Shown piece by piece: positions 8,174 to 22,000 of a stretch of DNA of 64,000 bases. The DNA comes from Nitrosomonas sp. (GTDB lineage Bacteria > Pseudomonadota > Gammaproteobacteria > Burkholderiales > Nitrosomonadaceae). Position 1 is the stretch's first letter; every line of letters begins with the position of its first letter. Location: NCBI GenBank assembly GCA_031316255.1, contig JALDQW010000001.1:1240001-1304000 (forward strand), in the 5' to 3' direction. The notes beneath the pieces are model-generated. The model was not told where the DNA came from. It made no database searches and worked only from the letters and a program-made list of their open reading frames with translations. The translations under genes were made by a program, and so were the position numbers.

Positions 8174-9019
8174 ATGAAATTAACAAAAAATATTACAATG
8201 ATTGTTGCAGCTTTATTGCTGGCTGTATTTGCAACAGCTTCATCAGCGGATAATTCCCATAAATCGCATGATACGCATAAATCCCACAAATCCCATAAAT
8301 CCCATAAATCCGACAAGCATCATCACGGTAAACATTCAGATGATCCTGACAACCTTATCAAAGCCATGACTTTTATTTCCACCCGCCCATTTGTTTCTGT
8401 CGATGGCCTTTTCTTTGAAGACGGCTTGTTCGGCGGTGATGGCATGAATTTTTTCAAAAATGTACTGGGCCTGAGTGACCAGGAAATCGAAGACAGACGT
8501 AATGCAGCCATTGCTTTTTATGCTGAACGTTTCGGTATCGATGTTAACGACCCCAGAATACATTTCACGGGCTTTCAGATTGATCCGGATGCCGATTACC
8601 GCGTGATTATGATGACCGGAAAAGGGAAAGGAAATGATCCAAAAGAAGGCTTCCCGATTTTGGATGGCGGTTTCGCAGCTGCGGTAATTGATCCGGCCGG
8701 GATTGAGCTGGGCGGCGAATTTGAAGGCACATGGGTACCTGCAGGCACCATGTTTGCGTCCGGTGGCAGTTATGTCATCAAACGCGGCAAACAAGGCGAC
8801 GACATTGTAATTAATTATCAATCCAGAGGGCCGATGCAGCCAGTCGGTACCGGTGGCATCATCAATTGTGAAGTAATGCATCCGGAATGGGGCGAAGGTC
8901 TCGGCTGGGGATACTTTGAGTTCCATAACCTTTCCGATGGCCGGATTACCTCTCAGGTAAGAAATGTCTTGACTTTCCCGGGCCTGGGATTCGAAGAAAC
9001 CATGATAGAACAGAACTGA
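8174..9019 (+). CDS. Secreted protein of unknown function with His-Lys-Ser repeats (paralogue 1)
   Basis: A 281-residue protein with a Sec signal peptide (cleavage probably after ASSA, residue 25). The mature N-terminus is a low-complexity run of HKS repeats and His clusters (residues about 28-55) that could bind metal. The remaining 220 residues form an unrecognised domain beginning AMTFISTRPFVSVDGLFFED and ending LTFPGLGFEETMIEQ, with acidic and Gly-rich turns that suggest beta structure. The start at 8174 has a strong AAGGAGA site; the TTG at 8159 lies before it and is rejected. The next gene encodes a clear paralogue, which rules out a spurious frame. No known family comes to mind; the HKS tract may be a metal-binding or surface-attachment region (inference). 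Confidence 0.85.
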   Translation: MKLTKNITMIVAALLLAVFATASSADNSHKSHDTHKSHKSHKSHKSDKHHHGKHSDDPDNLIKAMTFISTRPFVSVDGLFFEDGLFGGDGMNFFKNVLGLSDQEIEDRRNAAIAFYAERFGIDVNDPRIHFTGFQIDPDADYRVIMMTGKGKGNDPKEGFPILDGGFAAAVIDPAGIELGGEFEGTWVPAGTMFASGGSYVIKRGKQGDDIVINYQSRGPMQPVGTGGIINCEVMHPEWGEGLGWGYFEFHNLSDGRITSQVRNVLTFPGLGFEETMIEQN

Positions 9020-9095
9020 TTCACCAAAACCTGTTTATCAATTATGTAATCGCCCTGCATTCACCGCGGGGCGTTATAACACCGAGGCAAACATC

Positions 9096-9899
9096 ATGAA
9101 CAAAATCCTGATAATGAGATTTCTTTCTACGCTCTTAATTACACTCTTTTTAACTCCCACAGTATTTGCAGAACATTCGCACAAGTCGAAAAAAGCCGAA
9201 TATCCGGCAAGCAAACATGCGCCGGACAATCTGACCAAAGCAATAACTTTTGTCGCAAACCGCCCATTCGACTCTGTAGACGGATCTATTTTTAGAGACG
9301 GGCTGATTGGTGGCGATGGCAAAGCATTTTTCAAAAATATTTTAGGCCTAAGTGATCAGGAAATCGAAAATAAACAGCAAGCGGCAATTGAATTTCTTGA
9401 ACAACGTTTTGGCATCGATGTAAATAATCCGGGCGTTATTTTTACCGGCTTCCAAATAGATCCCACCATCAATTTCAAAGCCATCATGATGACCGGAGAA
9501 GGTAAAGAAAATAACCCGGGAAATGGATTTCCGATTTTGGAGGGCGGTTTTATTGCAGTAGTGGTCGATCCTTCGGGAATTGATCTAGCCGGGGAGTTCG
9601 CCGGCGTACACGCGCCCGCAGGAACGATGTTAGCAGCAGAAGGCACCTATATCATCCAACGCGGTAAAAAATATGAAGATATTGTTATCCGGTTTCAATC
9701 CCGCGGACCCAATTTTCCTGTCGGCACCGGCTTAATTATCAATTGTGAATTATTTCATCCGGAATGGGGCGAAGGCTTGGGTTGGGCCTATACCGAGCTG
9801 CATAAACTCTCTAATGGGCAGTTTGTTGCTCAAGCCCGGAATACGTTGACTTTCCCAGGACTTGGCTTTGAAGAAACCATGATTGAGCAACAGAACTGA
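9096..9899 (+). CDS. Secreted protein of unknown function (paralogue 2)
   Basis: A 267-residue tandem paralogue of the upstream protein, with a signal peptide ending near TVFA (residue 25). The domain is conserved throughout: DNLTKAITFVANRPFDSVDG, LGLSDQEIENKQQAAIEFLE, RFGIDVNNPGVIFTGFQIDP, GTGLIINCELFHPEWGEGLG and the same C-terminal GLGFEETMIEQ motif. The His-rich tract is reduced to a few residues (EHSHKSKKAE). Conservation of WGEGLGW and INCE suggests one fold and function. The stop is 114 bases before the polyketide synthase start with no strong terminator between, so read-through into the synthase is possible. Function unknown. Confidence 0.85.
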   Translation: MNKILIMRFLSTLLITLFLTPTVFAEHSHKSKKAEYPASKHAPDNLTKAITFVANRPFDSVDGSIFRDGLIGGDGKAFFKNILGLSDQEIENKQQAAIEFLEQRFGIDVNNPGVIFTGFQIDPTINFKAIMMTGEGKENNPGNGFPILEGGFIAVVVDPSGIDLAGEFAGVHAPAGTMLAAEGTYIIQRGKKYEDIVIRFQSRGPNFPVGTGLIINCELFHPEWGEGLGWAYTELHKLSNGQFVAQARNTLTFPGLGFEETMIEQQN

Positions 9900-10013
9900 A
9901 CTGAATCAATCAATAAAGCCAAATAAAGGCGCATTCTTTTCACTTGTTTTGCTGGATAACATTCGGCTGCCAGACAGTTCCAGCAAAACAACAAAAAGAT
10001 CAAAGGTGAAACC

Positions 10014-13000
10014 GTGTTAGAAAAAAAAATTGATTTTGCAGTAATTGGTATGGCTTGCCGTTTTCCCGGTGCTGAAAACTATGCGCAGTATTGGGAAAAT
10101 CTTATTCAGGGAAAAAATTGCGTGGCTGAAATTCCCAAAGACCGCTGGGACTGGCAGGCATATTTTGGCGATCCACGTACCGATACCAATAAAACCAATA
10201 TCAAATGGGGCGGATTTATTGATGACATCGATAAATTCGATCCCCTGTTTTTCAACATATCGCCCAAGGAAGCAGCATATATTGATCCGCAGCACCGTTT
10301 ATTCCTGCAGACAGCATGGCACTGCATAGAAGATGCGGGATACAGTGTTGAAAGCCTGGCAGGAAGAAAGATCGGCATATACGCCGGGGTTTCGAAAAAT
10401 GATTACAGTGAAATGATGCGAGAATCGCGTAATGAAATAGCACCATTCATCTCAACAGGAACTGTACATTCCATTCTCACCAATCGGCTCTCTTTTTTAT
10501 TTGATTTTCATGGCAGAAGCGAACCGGTCGACACAGCGTGCTCCAGCAGTCTGGTTGCATTGCATAATGCCATGCGCGATATCAGCTGCGGTGAATGTGA
10601 AGCCGCGCTGGTGGGTGGCGTCAATGCCCTGCTGGCTCCAACCATGTTTATCTCGCACAGCAAATCCGGGATGCTGTCTATTGACGGGCAATGCAAAACG
10701 TTTGATTCCGAGGCAAATGGCTATGTCAGAGGCGAAGGCGCGGGCATACTGTTCATCAAACCACTGACCAAAGCGATTGAAGCAGGCGATTTTATTCACG
10801 CCGTGATTAAAGGCTCAGCGATCAATCATGGCGGACGAGCCAATTTTCTGACGTCTCCGACTGTAGAAGCGCAGTCTGAGGTGATCGGCACCGCTTTGGA
10901 AAACGCCGATGTCGATCCCGGAACTATTACATATATTGAGGCACATGGCACCGGCACGCCACTGGGCGATCCGATTGAAATCAATGCATTGAAAAAGGCG
11001 TTTAAATCAAAGCAGGGAATATCTCAAAAATCGGCGCCAAGAAGCACCGAATTTTGTGCGCTCAGTTCGGTTAAAACCAATATCGGTCATTTGGAAAGCG
11101 CATCGGGCATTGCCGGGATTATCAAAGCCATTTTAGCCATGCAACATAAGAAAATTCCCGCGTTACGTAACTTTAAAAAGCTTAATCCCTATATCGATCT
11201 GGAACAAAGTCCTTTTTACATCGCCGACAGGAATATCGAATGGGAAGCTTTGCTAGCTGACAACGGCAAGACAATACCGAGACGGGCCGGCGTGAGTTCA
11301 TTTGGCATGGGCGGCGTTAATGCGCACGTTATTTTGGAAGAAGCACCTGTTAAAAAAGCTGTCCGTTTAACAACGGATGAAGAAGAAACACCGCAATTGA
11401 TATTGATTTCTTCCAAGAAAAAAGAAGGCCTGAAAGAACAGGCTGGCAATTTACTGCAGTATTTATCTGCTCTGAACGCCCCGGGCCAAAACATGGGTGA
11501 CCGCGCACCCCGTTTGCAAGACATTGCCTATACCCATCAGGTGGGCAGGGATCAATTCACAGAACGGTTGACACTGATCGTTTCCAGTAAAGCGGAATTA
11601 ATTCGCCAATTGGCTGATTACATCAAAAACGGTGTATCAAACACTTCCTGTTTTATAGGTAGTGTCGTGATTAAAAAAGGTGAAAGGCCGTCCATAATTA
11701 AGGTAAATGCCGAAATGTCGCTTGAATCACTTGCGGAGAAATGGACACAGGGTGCAAAGCTGGATTGGACTGAATTTTATAGTAACAATAACAGCGCTTC
11801 GAGAATACCGTTGCCGGTCTATGCGTTTATGAAAAAACGCTGCTGGTTCAATCAGGAAAGTGTAGCGCCAGTTAAAACCCCGGAAAAAAATCCGATTGCA
11901 ATCTCTGCTCCAAAGAGTGATTTTAAAATGGCGGAAATTGTATTCAATAAAACCCTGCATCCCAATGATTTTTATATCCGGGATCATTGCGTTCAGGATG
12001 AAAAATTATTGCCTGGCGTTGCCTATCTGGAAATAGCCCGGGCCGCATATGATCAGGTGGCCGGGAATCAGAACGCCAATACCATTCAACATGTTTACTG
12101 GATTAATCCTGTTATTCTTAAAGATGAGGATCTCCCCATTCATGTCAAGCTGTCCAACAACACAACCAGGCAACCTGAACAGTCGTCTTTCAGCAACTTC
12201 CAGGTTTTGCATCATAAATTCTTACACAGCAGAGGCGAAATCGGGCATACAAATTTAAGCGCATTGGATCTGGTTCCTATCAATATTCCTGTAATTAAGA
12301 AGGCATGTTCGCGTGAAATACTGCAACAGGACATTTATCAACGGTTTATTCCATATGGCTTGAACTATGGCCCCAGCTTTCAGCCTTTACAGCGTTGCTT
12401 CTATAACAGTCAGGCCATCTTTTCCGAACTGAAGATTCCGCAAGTGTTAGCACAAACCCTGGATGACTTTGTGTTGCATCCGAGCATTATGGATGGCGTT
12501 TTCCAGACAATCGTTGCTTTAAGTATATTTGGATCGGATCGGAAAGATGAACAGTATGTCCCATTTTATCTGGAGCGCATCGAAATCATTAAGCCGATTC
12601 CTGCGCATTGCTATGCTTATGCAAAAAAACGCGACAACAATAATCCGAACGTCAATGAGATTGTCTTCGACGCCGTGATTTGCAACGAAACGGGTGAATT
12701 GCTGGTTAACATTACCGGTCTGACAAAAAGAGCGCTCCATCTGAAACCGCATCAGGATATCCAGCAGCTTCAAACCGGAAACATTCAATCTCAAGTATCA
12801 AAAAAGAAGAAAACGGATATTTACTATTGCTCCGAATGGCGAAATACAGAGATTCAACTGCAACCTGAATCATTGGATCATCTCATTGTTTTTGGCAATG
12901 ACAATCACTTGCTCCAACAAAACACCTGGTCTCATTCCTCTGTCAATGGGCCCGTATATCTGGTCACGCCTGGTAGCAACTATCAAATCATCAACAGTAA

Positions 13001-16000
13001 CCATATTCAAATTGATCCGGCAAATTTCGATGATTATCTGAAGATGATTCAGTACCTCAAAGATGAGAAGTGCGCTATCAACAATATCCTTTACCTGTGG
13101 AATTTTGATTCTGAACCATCAAATTCTATCGATCCTATAGAAAATGGCATTATTTCCTTACTGCGTTTAACCAAAGCCATTATTTCCAGAAAAGCCTCTA
13201 AAAACGTCAAGTTACTCTATTGCTACCCGAACGAAACAAAGAGTTCTCAGCCTTATCACGCGTTGATTGGCGGTTTTGCCAGAACCTTGATTTATGAAAA
13301 CCCCAATATGCGTTTCTTGTCTGCGGGAATCGATAGCGCAGCTCCTGAGGAGATTATTCAACTGGCCCAAAGGGAATTTGCCAGTGAGCGACACGACAAG
13401 CTGTTGGAAATCCGCCATGAATCGGGAAAAAGATTAACACGCAAAATCGTTAATTTCACGCCACCGGATTTGCATCTTCACGGTTCAGAAACAGTACTTA
13501 GAAAGAACGGCGTTTACCTGATTACCGGTGGCGCCGGAGGGTTGGGGTTTATTTTTGCCCGGTATTTATCAGAAAAATACCATGCCACCACGCTGCTCAT
13601 CGGGCGATCCAAACTGAATGCACAAATCCAGGAAAAAATAGCGGCCATCGCGTCTCTGGGCGGCCAATGTACATACTACAGCGCCGATATTACTCAGGCG
13701 GATGCATTGCAGAAAACATTCCTGGAAATAAAAAATACATACCCACATATCCATGGCGTTATCCACGCTGCCGGTGTAATCGAAGATGCATATATATTAT
13801 TGAAGAAAGAGGATTCTTTTCGCCGCGTCATCCATACCAAAGTAAACGGTTTGCTCAATCTGGACACTGCAACCCGTCACGAGAATCTCGATTTTGTTTG
13901 CCTGTTTTCTTCAATAGCCGCGCTCATGCCCAATCAGGGCCAGTCAGATTATGCATCAGCCAACAGCTTTCTCGACAGTTACGCAGCATTGAGAAACCGG
14001 CTACGCGATGAAAACAAGCGTAGCGGCTTTACACTGGCGATTAACTGGCCATTATGGGCGCAAGGCGGCATGCGCGTTACACCTGAGGAAGAAGCGCATT
14101 TATTGCACGAATTCGGCATGGCGCCTTTGGAAGAAAAGTCTGGATTGGAAATTTTCGAGCAAGGGCTGAAATTTGCAAGTTGTTATGGTCACTCGCACGG
14201 CTTAAGCCATATTGTCGCCATCGACGGCGACAAATCAAAAATTGCGCACTGTCTGGGCATCGAGAACCAGCAAAACACACAATCAGATATCACTATACAG
14301 CACGAAATCAATCAAACGGGGTTAGAAATGAATGGTATCGCTAACAATGATATTGAAAATGAAGTCAAAAATAAATTTTCTGAATTATTTGATATTGCTG
14401 CTGAAAAAATCGATGGCGAAATAAGCATGAGTGAGCTGGGATTAGATTCCGGCTCAATGGTTTCTATTATCCAGCATATTAATACGCGATTCGAAATCAA
14501 CCTGAAACCGACCGTGTTCTTTGAACTCGACACAATCGATCAGTTTGTTCGATTCATTGATAGCCATTGCCAGAGCAAAAAGGGATTGCCGCCGTCGCGA
14601 CACAATACATCATTGATTGATGTCAATCAGTCCAATCCATCTGAAAAACAGTTCCAGAGGACTTTCAATGTCGCCGAATTTTATCTGGAAGATCATGTGG
14701 TTGAAGGCCAATATAATATGCCCGGCGCGTGTTATATTGAAATGGCACGACAGGCGGGCGATCTGCTTTTGGGTGACAAAGCTGTTATCAAACTGACCAA
14801 TAATTACTGGGTGCGCCAGCTCTCATCACCTGAGAAAGACTTTACCGCCTACATCAATATTCTGCCTAAATCGTCCGGATATGATTATGAAGTGATCAGT
14901 TATAACGACAGCCGGGAAAAAATTGTACATGCGATTGGCACACTCGTTAACCGTGAAAATAATGCTGCAACGTCAATAGCACCGGATTATCTGGATTTAA
15001 ATGCAGTGCGTTCCCGGTGCACCGCCGTTCAACAGCCTGATCAAGTCTATCGACAGATTATCGCTGAAGGGCTGCATGTCGGTCCGACTTTCAAACCCAT
15101 GCAGCAAATCCTGTTAAGCAAGGGTGAAGCGTTGTCAATACTGGCTTTGCCTGACAGCATAGAAGATACTGTGGATGACTATGTGCTGCATCCAACAATG
15201 CTCACGGGTGTTTTTCAAACAGCTTTGATCAGCAACCGGTTTAATGAAGAAAATCAACAGGCGCATTTTATTCCCATGGGCATTGATGAACTGGAAATTT
15301 TTGCACCCGTCACAAGCCGCTGCCTGGTTTATTCGAAATCAACTAAAAGCAATGACAACCTGAAAAAATTTGATCTGCTTGTCTGCAGAGAAGACGGTCT
15401 GGTTGCCGCCCGCCTGAAAGGCTTTGCAATCCGGGCGTTAAAGAACGTGGAAAAGAAGGATAACGACAAGAATAACTACCCTGAACAAACTTCAATTACA
15501 TCCGATCAATCTTCCAAACAACTTGCGCAAGCCAGCTATCGTTTCATAAAAAACCTGTTATCTCCACATATTGGATTGTCTGTCGAAGAAATTGACAACG
15601 ATGAATCGTTTGACGCCTACGGCATTAACTCGATCATGATTGTAGAATTGAACAAATCTTTTGAAGATACCTTCGGCCCGCTTTCGAAAACGTTATTTTT
15701 CGAATATAGAAATGTTCAGGAACTGGCTGAATATTTTATTGAAAATCATGCCGAAAAACTGGCGCAACCAACATCCGAGAATGACCAAACATTCATTCCA
15801 GAACCGGATATTCAACCCGTCGAAACACCACCCGGTAACATTACCGCCGCTAGTAACACCGACCAGGGTACTGCCGAGTTGTATAAATCAGCCACCCACG
15901 CTATCAAACAGCTTTTGTCACCGCATATCGGTCTTGCTGTAGACGAAATAGAAGCCAGTGAAGATTTTGAAGCATACGGTATCAATTCGGTCATGATCGT

Positions 16001-19000
16001 GGAATTGAACAGGGCGTTCGAAGCGGTATTTGGCTCGCTTTCGAAAACACTGTTTTTCGAATATCGAAATATTGAAGAACTGGTTGAATACTTTGCCGAA
16101 AATCACCTGACACGACTACAGGATCTGTTTGATTTAAATACATCGGTGAATTCAACTGATTCGACCAAGACAAACAAGGAAGATGATCGCATCCGTTCTG
16201 AAGCAGTTCCAGATACAGACAGAAAAAAAGATTCTTTCGTACCAAAAAACATACACAATAATAGCGCAATTTCTGCCCAGCCTGCCGAGTCCGTCCATTT
16301 AAATGAAGATATCGCCATTATCGGTATTGATGGACGTTATCCACATGCCAACAATGTAAACGAATTCTGGGAAGTACTCAAAAAAGGTACGGATTGCATA
16401 ACCGACATCCCTGAATCGCACTTTGATTTCAGGCCAATCTTTGATTCAGATCCTGAAAATAACAAAATCTATAGCAAGCGAGGCGCTTTTCTTAATGACA
16501 TTGATAAATTCGATGCCGCTTTCTTCAATATCTCCCCTCGCGAGGCTGAACTGATTGATCCGCAGGAAAGATTATTTCTTGAAGTTGCCTGGGGCGCCAT
16601 GGAAGATGCAGGCTATACACGGCAGGCGCTGCTGGATTCTTCCGATCGCCAGGTCGGTGTGTTTGTCGGCGCACTGTGGCAACCCTATCAGGCCATAGGC
16701 ACCGAAGAAACACTCAAAGGCAATATTGTAGCACCCAGCGGATTACTCTACAGCATTGCAAACCGCGTATCCTACTTTATGAATTTTTCAGGACCAAGCC
16801 TGGCAATAGATACCGCATGTTCCTCATCATTAACAGCGGTGCATTTTGCCTGCCAAAGTCTCCATAACGGGGATTGCAAGGTAGCTATTGCGGGTGGTGT
16901 TAACCTGTCGCTACATTCAAGCAAATATCTGTTTTTATCCCAGAACAGATTTCTATCCACGGACGGCCGATGCCGCAGTTTTGGAGACGGTGGTGATGGT
17001 TATGTACCCGGCGAGGGCGTCGGCGCAATTATATTGAAACCGTTATCAGAAGCGATTAAAGACGGCGATGCTGTTTATGCGGTAATCAAAGGCTCATCCG
17101 TTAATCACGGCGGAAAAACCAATGGTTATACTGTTCCTTGCCCAAATGCGCAGTCGGATATCATCAAAACTGTGTTCAGGAAATCCGGCATTAATCCCCG
17201 CACAGTCAGTTATATCGAAGCCCATGGCACAGGAACCCCGCTTGGTGATCCGATAGAAATAACAGGGCTGCGCAAGGCATTTGAAGTATCCACAAAAGAC
17301 AAGCAATTTTGCGCCATTGGTTCGGTTAAATCCAACATTGGTCACTTGGAAGCCGCGGCTGGCATTGCATCAATTACAAAAGTCATCTTGCAGATGAAAA
17401 ACAGGCAACTCGCACCCTCGATTCATTCCGATACCTTGAATTCAAATATTGATTTCACGCAAACACCCTTTAAGGTGCAGCACGGCTTGTCAGTATGGAC
17501 TCAGCCAGAACTGATCACCGACGGCATTTCTGAAACTTACCCCCGCCGGGCGGGTATCAGCTCTTTTGGCGCGGGCGGCTCCAATGCGCATATTCTGCTG
17601 GAAGAATTTGATGCCCGGAAAACAGAAACTGCAAATGTACAACCTGACGCCGCCAATATGATTGTGTTATCTGCGAAGAATGAAAACCGGCTTCGCGAAA
17701 TGGCCGCCCACCTATTGCATTTTCTGGATCAGAATCTTCTGACAGATTCTTTAAGCGATCTGGCCTATACATTGCAGACTGGCCGGGAAGCAATGAATGA
17801 ACGGCTCGGCATTATTGCGGGCTCCGTAGCAGAACTTCAAAACGCGCTTGGAGCCTATTTAAACAAGGATACTGCCAAGAATATTTATACCGGCAATATC
17901 GCCAATCATAAAGACATTCTGAGTATCTTTGGAAGCGATGAAGACATTGGCAGCATTATTGAAGCCTGGATTGCCCGTAAGAAATACGGCAAGCTGCTCG
18001 ACATCTGGGTAAAAGGCTTCAAAATTAACTGGAATCTGCTCTATCAATCGGATAAACCCCGCCGTATCCATTTACCGACATATCCATTTGCCAAAGAAAG
18101 CTATTGGATTTCAACTGGCCAGGTTGAAAAAATTATCGGCGAACACCAGGGTGCTTCAAAACTGCATCCTTTGATACATGAAAATCGATCCACACTTTCC
18201 ACTCAACGTTTTAATTCAATATTTACAGGAGAAGAGTTTTTCCTGAAAGACCATATTGTGGGTGACACTAAAGTGCTGCCGGCCGTGGCTTATATTGAAA
18301 TGTTCCGCTCTGCCGCCGCCTTAAGCACAGAAGAATTAAAACCCCTCAAACTTTATAATCTTGCCTGGCTGGAGCCCATTACGCAAGAATCCCGGCAACT
18401 TCAGGTCTCTACTGAATTACTTGTTGAAGATGATGAGTTTTATTTGCAGGCCTGCACGGAAAAGAATGGAAAAACGACTGTCCATGGCTATGGGCAATGC
18501 CTCTATCTTGACCCATCAATGAATCACTTGCAGCTGGAAAGAAACAGTTCGATTCCAATCGATGAAATCGAAAGCAGCTTGCAAAACCAAATTGATTCAG
18601 ATCAGATTTATGCGTTGTTTCATAAAAAAGGGCTCAATTTACAGGATGGATTTCAGGGAATTAACTGGATCAAATGGAATGGCGTCCAGGCACTTGGCAA
18701 AATAACTTTGCCCGCCTCATTAAACAGCCAGGAAAGAAATCATTACCATATTCATCCAAGTCTGCTGGATAGTGCGCTGCAGACAGCACTCTATATCCTG
18801 GAAACAACGCATCAAAAAGAAGGCGCGCTCTTTCTGCCCTATAGTATTGAAGAAGTGGAAATTTACGCCACTTTACCCGACACACTCTATTCGCTGGTAC
18901 AGCCAAGCGATAACAAAGCGCTACACGAAAGTCACCACTCAGTTCGCTCGTTTAATGTAACGATTGTTGATCAATCGGGTGTTATTTTAATGAAAGTAAA

Positions 19001-22000
19001 AAACTTTTCATTTAGAGAAACCAATTTATCAACGGGTCAAATTCAAAAACTAAGCGGACACGTTCACGGTGCTGTCAACGCGATAACCTATTCTTCACCG
19101 GCTTGGGTAGAAACGGCCATCAATAAAAACAGTTCGAAGTCCTCTGTTGAAAATGCAACAGGCTTTATCGTTGTTTCAAATAATGCAGACCAGCTCGAAC
19201 AATTCTGTGCAACATTAAACCGGATCAATAATAACCATCCTGTTTATGAAATCATTCTTTCGGATAAGAAACACCCAGAAAAACCGGGCAGACTTTATCT
19301 GAATACTCTGGAACAGAATGCAAACGCTCAACTGGCGGTTTTTTTGAATGATGTAAAAAATGATATCAGCCATATTGTCTGCTTGCAGGATTCAACATCA
19401 CAAAAAGAACCCAATACGTTATGTTTTCAAACCCAACAGAGCATCGTCGCCTTATTTGATATCAATAAACACTGCCTCAGCTCATCTAAAACAATACGGC
19501 AATTATTTGTAAATATATGTAAAAAAGACACCTCTCAGCAGGTACTCGAAGGCGGCATCAATGGATTTTTCAACAGTGTTCAGACCGAATACACTAAATC
19601 CGTCAACAGTGTCATTTCGATCCAGCTGAATAAAATGGATAGTATTGAATTATCTGCCTGGATAGATCCGGTGATCAATGAATTAAGGGTTTCAGATGAC
19701 AATGCAGGCAACTGGATTCGATATTCAGAAAATGGACAGCGCCGCTCTGAATGGCAATTACACCCCCTTAAAGATATCAATATGCCACGAAAATCTGCAA
19801 ACTTTGACTTTAGCGCAATCAAAGCCGGTGGCACTTATTTGATTACTGGCGGCATGGGTGGAATCGGCAAAATTTTGGTTCGTTACCTGGCCCAAAATTA
19901 CAACGTTAATCTAGTTCTGATTGGCCGCTCTTCGTTGGATAGCGATGACGATGCTTTTATCAAAAGTATCAGGCACGCTACGGAGGATGCGCTTTACTTG
20001 CAAGCTGACATAACTGACTCGGACAGCCTTGAACGGGTTATTACAAAAGCCAAGCAACAGTATGGTGTTATTAACGGAGTAATTCATTGTGCTGGCGTAC
20101 TGGAAGACAATCTGTTGATAAACAAAAATACCCAGTCCCTGAAAAAAGTTTTGCAACCCAAACTGCAGGGCACCATTAACCTTGATCAATCCACTTTTTC
20201 CGAACCGCTGGATTTCTTCCTAGTGTTCTCATCCCTGACATCACTATTGGGAAATCCCGGTCAATGCGACTATGGCGCTGCCAACGGATTTATGGATGCT
20301 TTTATGGCCTATCGACAAACTCTGGTCGAAAAACAGCTCCGCCAGGGCTTGTCACTAACCGTCAACTGGCCTCTCTGGAAAGATGGAAAAATGGGGCAAA
20401 GCGCAGATGTGTCTGACATGTTAGACGATTCATTTGGAGCGCCGCTGGCAGCAGCTGAAGGAATGAAGTGTTTTGAGCAAATTTTTCATTTGGGACAAAA
20501 CCAGATCGCCGTCGTCAAAAACGAAAAGGCAACTGCCGATCCGCTAATGACACAAAAAAAACAGATTCATGAAAATGATTCATCCCAGAACCCATTAGCT
20601 ATTACTAGCTCGGCCGCAGATATCGCATCTGACCTGCAAATCGATACAAAAAACATGATTGCCGAGCTAGGGAAATTCAGCCCTGAACAGATTTCATTAC
20701 AAAATGATTTTATGGCGCTTGGGCTGGAATCTGTCATCCTTGCCAAACTGGCTAGCCGACTCAATAAGCAATTTTCTCTCAAAATCAGTCCGGCCATTTT
20801 TTTTGAGCATACCAACCTGGAAAAATTGATTGCTTACTTACTTGATGAGCACAAAACAAACATTTACGCCTATTATGAACGTGCGAAACCGGTTAATCTT
20901 CAGGCTACTGACATATCGAGAGAAATTCCCAATACATTAAAAATTGTTTCCAGTGATATCAACCGGCAAGCCAATTCATCTGTTCACCGCGCAGAATCTG
21001 AAATATCCGCCGAAAATCTTGACGAAATGCTGCGAGACGACATTACACAAATCATTGTTGACCTTGGGAAATTCAAACCCGGTCAGGTCGTTGCGGATGT
21101 TGATTTCATTAGCCTGGGTTTGGATTCCGTAATTCTGGCAAAACTATCCAGCCAACTCAACAAAAAGTTTTCCATCAAAATCAGTCCGGCAATATTTTTC
21201 GAACATACCTCTTTAGAAAAACTGAACATCCATTTACTCGAACAGTTCCGCCCTGAGTTGACACATTTTTACGAAAAGAACCGGCATACCGATGAATCCA
21301 TTGAAAGAAGCGAAGTAAAACCTGCAGGAATCAGGCAAGCCAACAAAATCAAACACGTGCTTGAACAACAAGAAACTGAGATAAAACGGCTGCACTCAAT
21401 CGAAAAAAATGAATCGAGTTCAGTTCATGTTCAATCCAGTCCCGCTACCGATATTGCCGTCATTGGCATGGATTGCGTGTTTCCGGGTGCGCCCGATCTT
21501 GAATCATTCTGGCAGTTACTGATTGACTGTCAGTCAACTGTTTCGGAAATACCTGTAAACCGTTGGGACTGGAAAACATTTTTCGGCGACCCAAACAAAG
21601 AAACCCATAAGACCAATATTAAATGGGGTCACTTTGTCGACGACCTGGACAAATTCGATCCAGCCTTCTTCAACATTTCTCCACGCGAAGCCGCTTTAAT
21701 GGACCCGCAGCAAAGGCTGCTTTTGCAATCGGTATGGAAATCGATCGAACATGCCGGTTACGCCCCGATGGATTTGTCAAAAAACTCCAAAGTCGGATTT
21801 TTCACCGGAATTTCCGGTAATGATTACTATGAACTACTGATGAACAGCGATATAGAAGCATATTCATCAACAGGCGGCGTACATAGCATTGCGGCAAATC
21901 GCGTGTCTTACTTTTTCGATTTCAAAGGTCCCAGTATTCCAGTCGATACGGCTTGCTCCAGTTCTTTGGTGGCTCTGGATATGGCCGTCAAGTCATTAGA

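Noticed and set aside
8065..8316. Minus-strand ORF with repeated DLWDLWDL residues
   Set aside because: It is the antisense image of the HKS repeat of the secreted protein at 8174, which has a signal peptide, ribosome site and a paralogue.
8260..8320. Short direct DNA repeats that could suggest a CRISPR array
   Set aside because: The 9-base units have no spacers and encode the HKS amino-acid repeat in frame.
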